Positions 7,384-12,824 of a stretch of 12,824 bases of DNA are shown here, in pieces (the stretch's first letter is position 1; the number at the start of each line of letters is the position of its first letter). Source of the DNA: JBKCHH01 sp046302855 (GTDB lineage: Bacteria; Pseudomonadota; Alphaproteobacteria; Rickettsiales; UBA8987); assembly GCA_046302855.1 (NCBI GenBank), contig JBKCHH010000031.1, forward strand, positions 1 through 12,824, in the 5' to 3' direction. A model generated the notes under the pieces. That model saw only the letters and a program-made list of their open reading frames with translations, had not been told where the DNA came from and ran no database searches. The position numbers were made by a program, and so were the translations under genes.

Positions 7384-7400
7384 TGCAATTACTGTGCCAG
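7384..7400 (-). promoter_or_regulatory. Sigma-54 (RpoN) promoter of the flagellar operon
   Basis: The minus strand reads CTGGCACAGTAATTGCA. The known sigma-54 consensus is YTGGCACG-N4-TTGCW, and only one non-N position (A for G) differs. The -24 GG is at 7398-7397 and the -12 GC at 7386-7385, with exact spacing. The predicted start of transcription is near 7373, giving a leader of about 23 nt before flgI. Sigma-54 drives rod, ring and hook genes in several alphaproteobacteria, together with an enhancer-binding activator; I could not identify the activator's site. No second match of this quality was noticed in the window. Confidence 0.8.
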
Positions 7401-7403
7401 ATT

Positions 7404-8054
7404 TTATCTTTCTTTGGATGGTGTTAGTGTAGCGCTGTTTGGACTCATATATGGGCTAGGCTTCACACCCTCTTCCTTAAAATTTAAACTCCTATCACGA
7501 TCATCAACGGCCCTTATTCCGATTTGGTCTAAAGACTCTAAAGTGCTTTCTTTTATGTCGTGTAGTTCAAGAAGTGAAAGTATATTATTCGTTATTTTTA
7601 ATCTTACTATAGATTTTTTCTCATCAGGCAAACCTTCAAAAAATCTTATAATACTGTTCACACAATCTTGGATGTAAAGGGATTTTAAAAAAATTTTTCC
7701 CTTTGATGATGATAAAATATATGCATGCCCTTGTCTTATTCCACTGCTTGTAGTAATTTTTAGTGTTGATAAAACTTCATCAGGTAAACTTAACAGAGGA
7801 TTTTGTTTTGCGTCATCTCTGTCTTCATTTTTTTGACCTATACTTGCTGTAAGTTCTTGTTCTATCTTCTGTATAGCGATTTTAGCCACTGAGCTCTTCC
7901 TTCTGCATCTATCTAAAATATCTATAATGCCCGCTAGTTCTTCTTTATTACAAACAAAGGTTCCACCGCTAAATTTAATAATATAGCCATCCCCATACCC
8001 ATGAATATTCAATAACCAAAGATATGGTTTTAAATTATGCCCCCCCCCCCGCAT
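7404..8054 (-). CDS. Unknown protein with a poly-G tract at its 5' end (possible phase-variable gene)
   Basis: As the sequence stands this ORF starts ATG CGG GGG GGG GGG and encodes 216 residues. I do not recognise the family. It has no signal peptide and no clear membrane helix. The N-terminal part is hydrophobic and aromatic (HNLKPYLWLLNIHGYGDGYIIKFSGGTFVC). A helical, charged middle follows (KEELAGIIDILDRCRRK, then LDSL-type repeats of Leu and Ile), and the C-terminal 35 residues are Ser/Pro/Lys-rich and probably disordered. There is no ribosome site before the ATG at 8054, and its frame is closed by TAG at 8075-8073. With one G fewer in the tract, the frame would instead open at ATG 8115 and give a 236-residue protein. 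It lies between serC and the flagellar promoter, on the same strand as both. It could be a real gene switched by tract length, a gene broken by one inserted G, or an assembly error. Confidence 0.6.
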   Translation of the reverse strand: MRGGGHNLKPYLWLLNIHGYGDGYIIKFSGGTFVCNKEELAGIIDILDRCRRKSSVAKIAIQKIEQELTASIGQKNEDRDDAKQNPLLSLPDEVLSTLKITTSSGIRQGHAYILSSSKGKIFLKSLYIQDCVNSIIRFFEGLPDEKKSIVRLKITNNILSLLELHDIKESTLESLDQIGIRAVDDRDRSLNFKEEGVKPSPYMSPNSATLTPSKER

Positions 8055-8115
8055 CTTCTGTGCATTTTTGATCTAAAAACTGCTTACAGGTTAAGGTTTC
8101 CAGTTTTTGTGGCAT
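8035..8115 (-). CDS. Short upstream frame: alternative N-terminus of the poly-G gene
   Basis: From ATG at 8115 the minus strand reads MPQKLETLTCKQFLDQKCTEDAGGGA and stops at TAA (8037-8035) just past the G tract. The first 22 codons look like ordinary coding sequence for this genome. If the tract had 10 (or 13) Gs, codon 23 onward would run into the downstream frame (GGG-H-N-L-K-P) with no stop. It is therefore best read as the true 5' end of the downstream gene in its in-frame state. No clear Shine-Dalgarno precedes this ATG, which is also true of several other first-in-transcript genes here. Confidence 0.5.
   Translation of the reverse strand: MPQKLETLTCKQFLDQKCTEDAGGGA
8040..8050. repeat. 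11-base homopolymer (C on +, G on -)
   Basis: This is a run of eleven C on the plus strand, flanked by G on both sides, in otherwise AT-rich DNA. No other homopolymer of G or C in the window is close to this length; the next longest is about six. It lies inside the start region of the minus-strand unknown gene, so each one-base change in length shifts which ATG is in frame. Long G/C runs of this type are classic slipped-strand switches, and also classic sequencing-error sites. Confidence 0.95.
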
Positions 8116-8186
8116 AGTTAATTGTGTTAAATATACCAAACCATCGCCTATTATTGTTAAAAAATGGTTAAGAAGTTAAAAAAACC

Positions 8187-9353
8187 TTACTTCTTCCCCT
8201 TAACTTGAAAAAAGGCGTAGTCTAGCCACTCAGTCAAAATCTCTAAGTCTTTTGCTTCAACCGTGGCACCACACCATACACGCAGGCCAGTTGGAGCATC
8301 ACGATAAGAATTTATGTCAAAGGCTACCTTTTCACTTTCTAAAATTTTGGTGATTTCTTTTGCCTTTGCCTCTTGCTCCTCTTTAGAAAGCCCCGCATAC
8401 CAATCATCCACAATTTTTAAACAAACAGAGGTGTTAGAGCGAACTGCCTTGCTTTCTGCCAGAAAATCTACCCAAGGGGTTTTTTCAACCCAATTTTCTA
8501 TAACCTTAAGGTTATTTTCTGATTTTTTTATTAAGCCCTTTAAGCCACCCAACTCTTCACTCCATTTTAGCCCATCTAAAGCATCTTCTATACACATAAT
8601 GGATGGGGTATTGATGGTATCGCCTTCAAAAATGCTCTCTATCAGCTTGCCATTTTTGGTTAGCTTAAATAGCTTTGGAATTGGCCAAGCAGGTAGATAG
8701 GTTTCAAGCCTTTTAATTGCCTTTGGGCTTAGAATAATTACCCCATGGGCTGCTTCACCACCTAAAACCTTTTGCCAAGAATAGGTCATTACATCTATTT
8801 TATGCCAATCTATATCAAAGGCAAATACGGCAGAAGTGCCATCGCAGATTGAAAGGCCTTTTCTGTTCTTATCTATCCAATCTAGGTTTGGAACCTTTAC
8901 CCCTGAAGTAGTGCCATTATAGGTAAAGATTATGTCTCTATTGCTATCTACCTTGCTTAAATCTGGCAATTGACCATAGTCTGCCTTCATATACCTAACA
9001 TCACCTAGTTTTAGCTCACCCTTAATGGTAGAAAGCCAGCCCAAGCCAAAACTCTCCCAACCCAAAGCATCAATGCCCCTTTCACCAAGTAAATTCCACA
9101 TTGCCATTTCAAAAGCGCCAGTATCAGACCCCGGCACTATGCCAAGCACATAGCCTTCTGGCAGGTGAAGAATTTTTTTGGATCTATCTATAACCTCTTT
9201 AATTAGCTTCTTTACCAGTGATGACCGGTGCGATCTACCAAGCGGGGCATTTTTTATGGCTTCAAAGCTCCATTTTGGTCTTTTAGTGGTAGGGCCTGAT
9301 GAAAAATTGGGCGAATTTGGTTTTTTTGGGGGTTTATTTTGAGGTTTTGTCAT
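8187..9353 (-). CDS. serC: Phosphoserine aminotransferase SerC
   Basis: This is a 388-residue PLP enzyme of the cytoplasm that converts 3-phosphohydroxypyruvate and glutamate to O-phosphoserine and 2-oxoglutarate in serine synthesis; the family also acts in some pyridoxal phosphate pathways. Visible landmarks are PNFSSGPTTKRP (residues 15-26, the start motif of the family), PGSDTGAFEMAMWNLLG (74-90), YNGTTSGV (145-152), CDGTSAVFAFDIDW with the Asp (D171) that pairs with the PLP ring nitrogen, and YSWQKVLGGEAAHG with the Schiff-base lysine K195. Sequence style fits the subgroup common in alphaproteobacteria rather than the E. coli type. The first 14 residues are Lys/Pro-rich. No Shine-Dalgarno is seen. 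serA, a frequent neighbour, is not present here. Confidence 0.95.
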   Translation of the reverse strand: MTKPQNKPPKKPNSPNFSSGPTTKRPKWSFEAIKNAPLGRSHRSSLVKKLIKEVIDRSKKILHLPEGYVLGIVPGSDTGAFEMAMWNLLGERGIDALGWESFGLGWLSTIKGELKLGDVRYMKADYGQLPDLSKVDSNRDIIFTYNGTTSGVKVPNLDWIDKNRKGLSICDGTSAVFAFDIDWHKIDVMTYSWQKVLGGEAAHGVIILSPKAIKRLETYLPAWPIPKLFKLTKNGKLIESIFEGDTINTPSIMCIEDALDGLKWSEELGGLKGLIKKSENNLKVIENWVEKTPWVDFLAESKAVRSNTSVCLKIVDDWYAGLSKEEQEAKAKEITKILESEKVAFDINSYRDAPTGLRVWCGATVEAKDLEILTEWLDYAFFQVKGKK

Positions 9354-9375
9354 ACTTTATTTAATTTTAATCAGT

Positions 9376-9411
9376 TGATAAACAAAACTTTCCTCATTTG
9401 CAAGATTGTTT
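9376..9411 (-). promoter_or_regulatory. Weak candidate promoter for serC
   Basis: On the minus strand, TTGCAA is followed 17 bp later by TATCAA, each matching the sigma-70 consensus in four of six positions, ending about 23 bp before the serC ATG. The site lies in the 133-bp divergent gap shared with the autotransporter gene. It is only suggestive. Confidence 0.25.
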
Positions 9412-9435
9412 GTAAAAGTCTTTGTTTAAAAGAAA

Positions 9436-9463
9436 TTGTTTTTTTCTATAGGTGGTATATAAT
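9436..9463 (+). promoter_or_regulatory. Sigma-70-type promoter of the ankyrin-subtilisin gene
   Basis: A perfect -10 box, TATAAT (9458-9463), lies 16 bp after TTGTTT (9436-9441), which matches only the TTG half of the -35 box. Transcription would start near 9470, leaving a leader of about 17 nt. Only AGGT directly next to the ATG resembles a ribosome site. Confidence 0.55.
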
Positions 9464-9486
9464 AACAAAAATAGCACCCATAGGTA

Positions 9487-12400
9487 ATGGAAAAGTTTTT
9501 TAAATATATAGCTGTTTTTTTTCTACTTTTTGCTTTTGAAGCAAGGGCTGAATTGCCTGTGCGCGACCCTTCCCTTGTTAAGGCATTGGTTAAGGGCGAT
9601 ATGAATCAGTTTTATAGTATGATAGAGGGGGGCTTCCCTATAAATGCCGTAGATGAAAATGGCAATAGTGCCTTACATGTGGCTGCCTTTAATGGAAACA
9701 GAAGAATTGTTGATTACTTAATATTAGCCGGGGCAAATCCAAACCAACAAAACTATGCGAGCGAAACTCCATCAGTGGTAGCAAGAAGGGGTGGCTTTGA
9801 GCAACTTTCTGATTATTTAAAATATGCAGGATATAATAATAACCGCGAATTTAGAGAATATGCCAACCAAAATTTACCTAGAAGTGATGACTTTATTCCA
9901 CCTGCACCTACTAGCTCCTCAACTATTCTAGGGATGCCAACTAGTGTTGCAACCAGCACCCTACTTGGGGTAGGGGTAATTGGCGGTGCCGTTGCAATAG
10001 CCGCTAGCAGTAGTGGAAGCAGTAAAACTAACACACCGACTACGCCAACCATACCTGATTTAAATTTTAATATAAAACACCCTCAAAATCTTAACCCAAG
10101 TAGCTTTACAGATGCAGAGTATAATGCTAATTACGGTTTAGTGGCTATAAACTCTGCCAATGCCTTAGCTAGAGGTTATGACGGCAGTATTTATAATAGA
10201 AATACTGATGGAACGCTAGTTAGCACTACTCCAACCGGTGGCAAAATAAAGGTGGCAGTAATAGATTCTGGAATTAATTCTGCCCACACAGACCTAACCG
10301 CAAATGTAAATACAACCCTATCAAGGGATTGTTCAAGTGGCACCTGTCTTGCGGGTGGCACAACAGATGCAGTTGGGCATGGCACTTTTGTAGCAGGAAT
10401 CATTGGTGCTTTAAATAATGGGGTTGGCGTGCAAGGTGTGGCACCAGATGCAGATATAATCTCTGTTAAATTACCAGATAGCTTTACTACCGCTAATGTT
10501 GGCGAGAATTTAAGATATGTAAACACTGTAAGTGGGGTTAAAGCGATTAACCTAAGTTTAGGCAATACGGTAGGTTTTAAAAAAAGTGAAGTGCCAAACT
10601 TAACTGTGCAAGGAAGCTCTGCAAGCCCATATGATGGAGCTGATGTATTTGATTCTTCTTTCCCCATAGTAGATGGGCAGGTTTATTATTCTGACGCGGG
10701 GGTGAGAAAAAGAGTGTTAAATAATGGGGTAGCAACCAATTTTTCTAGCCTTTATAATCTGCCAGGTAGTCATAGATTCACCGGCCTAAATATATATAAT
10801 TCTGCTACCATAGCCCAGGGCTTTTATAATGCTTATAATACATCAAATGGCATTTCTAACAATATTGCAAGCAAGAGAATATTTGTTCTAGCCACTGGCA
10901 ATGAATCGCATGACAACCCAAGTGTTGAGGCGGGCTTACCATATTATTTTTCTAATTTAAAACCTTTTTGGATTGCAGTAACTTCCACCAATTCCACCAA
11001 CACTATTTCTGCCTTTGCTAATAGATGTGGCGTAGCTAAAGACTGGTGTATTGCCGCCCCCGGTGAAAATGTTAAGAGCACAGATAGTGCTACTTTAGAC
11101 TATACAGATGATAGTGGCACATCATTTGCGGCTCCAGCAGTAACTGGAGCGGTGGCGGTATTAAGTGGTGCCTTCCCCCATCTTGACCCTACAATAATTA
11201 GAAGAATAATCTTAGAAACAGCAACCGATTTGGGCGTGGCGGGGGTGGATGATATTTATGGGCATGGATTGTTAAATCTAAACAAGGCAACCGACCCAAC
11301 AACTGGTGGCTGGGGCGTTACCTTATCGGGCAATTTTGCTTCAAGCGGATATAGCTTTGAAAATACCAATATAAAACTAAACTCTTCCTTTGGGGATGCC
11401 TTAAGTAATAGCCATCTAAATATGATGTTTTTAGATGGTTATAAAAAGAACTATTATGTGCCTTTAAACTATTTTGCCTCCAATAATAAAAGTTCTCTTT
11501 CTTCTAACCCATCCGCTCTATTAGAAAATTTTGCAGAAAAGCCCTTTGATAATAGCTTTAACCTAAATGATAATTTAACCCTTAATTATTCACTAGAAAA
11601 TAAATCTTTAGGTGATGAGTTATTCACCAGACACACTGAAACCAAGCTAGATAAATTCATGGCAAGCTATAGCTTTAATGATTTGAGTAGTATGAGTGTA
11701 TTTTCTGGGCTAGAAGCCAACCAATTTGCTAATTTTAGTGCGGTTGATGGGGTGGTGGATGATAATATTCTTATCTCTAAAAGCCTTTCTAACCCATATT
11801 TAGCCTTAAGTGATAGTTCAAGTGGGTTAAGTATGCAAAACGGCAATGATACTATTTCGCAAAAACTACTAGTGGCGGAAGGTAGTGAGAAGGATGCCCC
11901 AGATAATACAAAAACCAAGGCTATTTCTTACTCTGTTTCTTATAAGCCATCTAAAATTAATGGGGTTGTGTCTTTAGAATCTGGCATGTTAGATGAACAA
12001 ACAAGCTTTTTAGGTAGCAAGGCAGATGGTGCTTTTAATCTAAAGGACAACAACAAAACCTACTTCCAAAATATTTCTAGTAAATATAATATAAGTGATA
12101 ATTTAAGCCTTTATGGCTCTTATACACTAGGTTTAAGCCAAGTGAATACTAGCGATAATTCTATATTTAAATCTTTTAGTGATATAATTTCAAATTCCTA
12201 TTCGCTAGGGTTTGCTTATTCTGATGCTTTAAAAGAAAATGATAAGCTAGGGTTTAACTATTCCACCCCTTTAAGGGTAATAAAGGGTAGTAGCAATATC
12301 TCACTTCCTACCTCTATTAATGCTGAAACTGGCGATATAATTTCAACTGATGCCAAAATAAGCTTAGTGCCACAAGGTAGAGAGCAAGATTTTGAACTGT

Positions 12401-12528
12401 TTTATTCTTCAAATTTAAGTGAAAAAACAAAACTGGGGCTTTCATCCCTCTTAAGGCTAGAGCCAGATAATATTCAAATAGCCAAGCCTGAAGCTGTTTT
12501 TATGCTAAAACTATTTTATGAGTTTTAG
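9487..12528 (+). CDS. Ankyrin-repeat subtilisin-like autotransporter protease
   Basis: This is a 1013-residue secreted protein. A Sec signal peptide occupies residues 1-21 (hydrophobic IAVFFLLFAFEARA, likely cut before ELP). Ankyrin repeats cover about 27-115; the clearest is GNSALHVAAFNGNRRIVDYL with AGANPN at its end. A Gly/Ala hydrophobic stretch follows at 158-173, then a Ser/Thr/Pro linker. The peptidase S8 domain covers about 250-600, with all catalytic residues present: D260 (VAVIDSGIN), H298 (GHGTFVAGI), oxyanion-hole N472 (LATGNES) and S546 (SGTSFAAP). Cys pairs CSSGTC and CGVAKDWC, the latter followed by IAAPGE, resemble the autotransporter protease group that includes NalP and SphB1. 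Residues 605-1013 are Asn/Ser-rich with amphipathic strands and end in FMLKLFYEF, with a terminal aromatic as in outer-membrane barrels. The protein probably acts at the cell surface. Its substrate is unknown, and the exact barrel boundary is not clear. Confidence 0.88.
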   Translation: MEKFFKYIAVFFLLFAFEARAELPVRDPSLVKALVKGDMNQFYSMIEGGFPINAVDENGNSALHVAAFNGNRRIVDYLILAGANPNQQNYASETPSVVARRGGFEQLSDYLKYAGYNNNREFREYANQNLPRSDDFIPPAPTSSSTILGMPTSVATSTLLGVGVIGGAVAIAASSSGSSKTNTPTTPTIPDLNFNIKHPQNLNPSSFTDAEYNANYGLVAINSANALARGYDGSIYNRNTDGTLVSTTPTGGKIKVAVIDSGINSAHTDLTANVNTTLSRDCSSGTCLAGGTTDAVGHGTFVAGIIGALNNGVGVQGVAPDADIISVKLPDSFTTANVGENLRYVNTVSGVKAINLSLGNTVGFKKSEVPNLTVQGSSASPYDGADVFDSSFPIVDGQVYYSDAGVRKRVLNNGVATNFSSLYNLPGSHRFTGLNIYNSATIAQGFYNAYNTSNGISNNIASKRIFVLATGNESHDNPSVEAGLPYYFSNLKPFWIAVTSTNSTNTISAFANRCGVAKDWCIAAPGENVKSTDSATLDYTDDSGTSFAAPAVTGAVAVLSGAFPHLDPTIIRRIILETATDLGVAGVDDIYGHGLLNLNKATDPTTGGWGVTLSGNFASSGYSFENTNIKLNSSFGDALSNSHLNMMFLDGYKKNYYVPLNYFASNNKSSLSSNPSALLENFAEKPFDNSFNLNDNLTLNYSLENKSLGDELFTRHTETKLDKFMASYSFNDLSSMSVFSGLEANQFANFSAVDGVVDDNILISKSLSNPYLALSDSSSGLSMQNGNDTISQKLLVAEGSEKDAPDNTKTKAISYSVSYKPSKINGVVSLESGMLDEQTSFLGSKADGAFNLKDNNKTYFQNISSKYNISDNLSLYGSYTLGLSQVNTSDNSIFKSFSDIISNSYSLGFAYSDALKENDKLGFNYSTPLRVIKGSSNISLPTSINAETGDIISTDAKISLVPQGREQDFELFYSSNLSEKTKLGLSSLLRLEPDNIQIAKPEAVFMLKLFYEF

Positions 12529-12824
12529 ATCCACTATTTTGGAAATGTTTACTAGGTAAGTGGCTATACTAGCTCTCACCATTATTGCGAGCGATAGCTT
12601 AGCAATCCAGTTTAAAGACCTCTGCGCAATATGGGTGATGGTGGTTTGGAGGGTAGTTTTTGATTTTTGTGTTGATTTGGGGTGGGGTGGAATTTTGGAA
12701 AGGTGTAGAGGGTATTTTAAAAGAATTTTAGTAGATTTTATTAAAAATGGGGGCGATATTTTATGAATATTGGTAATTTTATTGATAGTTTTTAGGCGAA
12801 ATGGGCTTTGTTTAAGGCTTTTAG
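12529..12824. other. 3' intergenic end of window, no convincing complete gene
   Basis: After the autotransporter stop, this stretch holds the palindromic repeat and then a markedly G- and T-rich, C-poor segment (about 12640-12824). A 68-codon frame on the plus strand (12560-12766) starts inside the repeat and looks unlike a protein in its first half. Its TGA overlaps an ATG (ATGA at 12763-12766) that opens a short frame, MNIGNFIDSF, stopped by TAG at 12793-12795. After that TAG the same frame stays open to the window edge (AKWALFKAF). No other support for a gene is visible. Confidence 0.5.
12577..12610. repeat. Palindromic repeat resembling Rickettsiales-type dispersed elements
   Basis: The stretch ATTGCGAGC-GATA-GCTTAGCAAT (12584-12606, followed by CCAG) folds as a hairpin. 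Outer ATTGC pairs with GCAAT, and inner GAGC pairs with GCTT using one wobble and a bulged A, around a GATA loop. The pattern 'CATTGCGAGCGA...GCAATCCAG' is familiar from short dispersed palindromes in Rickettsiales and some other intracellular or symbiotic bacteria. It lies 50 bp after the autotransporter stop and may also help end that transcript. Only one copy is visible here. Confidence 0.5.

Noticed and set aside
8161..8186. Repeated GTTAA motifs after the serC stop as a possible terminator
   Set aside because: They are mainly direct repeats with no stable G/C stem, so termination after serC is not supported and read-through toward the poly-G gene remains possible.
8314..8700. 128-codon plus-strand ORF inside serC
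   Set aside because: It is antisense to well-conserved SerC sequence and is Ser/Leu/Phe-rich as expected for a shadow frame.
9477..9490. 14-base match between the autotransporter start region (CCCATAGGTAATGG) and the minus strand of the hairpin at 1342-1360
   Set aside because: One exact match of this length between any two places in a window of this size and composition is expected by chance, and the two sites have no shared context.
10191..10667. 158-codon minus-strand ORF inside the ankyrin-subtilisin gene
   Set aside because: It lies wholly opposite the catalytic part of the S8 domain, whose motifs are unmistakable, and its own translation shows no recognisable features.
12560..12766. 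68-codon plus-strand ORF after the autotransporter
   Set aside because: It starts inside the palindromic repeat, has a Trp/Val-rich composition with no family resemblance, and sits in a G/T-rich stretch. The ATGA overlap with the next short frame is its only support.

Overview
The window is AT-rich DNA that most likely comes from a flagellated alphaproteobacterium. The evidence for this is the SerC subtype, a sigma-54-type promoter in front of flagellar rod/ring genes, and a short FlgJ that has only the rod-binding domain. A hairpin repeat near the right end resembles the dispersed palindromes known from Rickettsiales-like genomes. I cannot fix the genus. Serine biosynthesis and a flagellum both argue against a strongly reduced obligate intracellular organism.

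Layout from left to right. (1) Positions 1-329 (+) hold the 3' end of a ThiF/MoeB-family E1-like adenylyltransferase that enters from outside the window; it has no start codon here and is easily missed. (2) Positions 370-1284 (+) encode a GIY-YIG nuclease fused to a second, conserved-looking C-terminal domain. (3) A hairpin at 1342-1360 sits between converging genes. (4) Positions 1376-7350 (-) form one compact flagellar operon, transcribed flgI, flgJ (rod-binding only), flgN-like chaperone, flgK, flgL, fliW. The gaps are short or overlapping. It is preceded by a near-consensus sigma-54 promoter (7384-7400) and a perfect palindrome in the flgI leader. Its products are the P-ring, the rod assembly factor, the two hook-filament junction proteins with their likely export chaperone, and FliW, the flagellin-binding regulator known elsewhere as a CsrA antagonist. 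(5) Positions 7404-8054 (-) encode a protein of unknown family whose 5' end carries an 11-base G run. One base fewer would join it to an upstream ATG, giving a protein about 20 residues longer. This is the best candidate for something undescribed: a possible phase-variable gene. (6) Positions 8187-9353 (-) encode SerC. (7) Positions 9487-12528 (+) encode a 1013-residue secreted protein with a signal peptide, ankyrin repeats, a subtilisin-like (S8) protease domain and a probable C-terminal outer-membrane beta-barrel, behind its own sigma-70-like promoter. (8) Positions 12529-12824 have no convincing complete gene. They hold the palindromic repeat and, at the very end, a short ORF interrupted by TAG.

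The flagellar operon is the coherent functional unit. The other genes look like independent transcription units. Two of them, the G-tract gene and the ankyrin-subtilisin autotransporter, look like accessory or surface functions.
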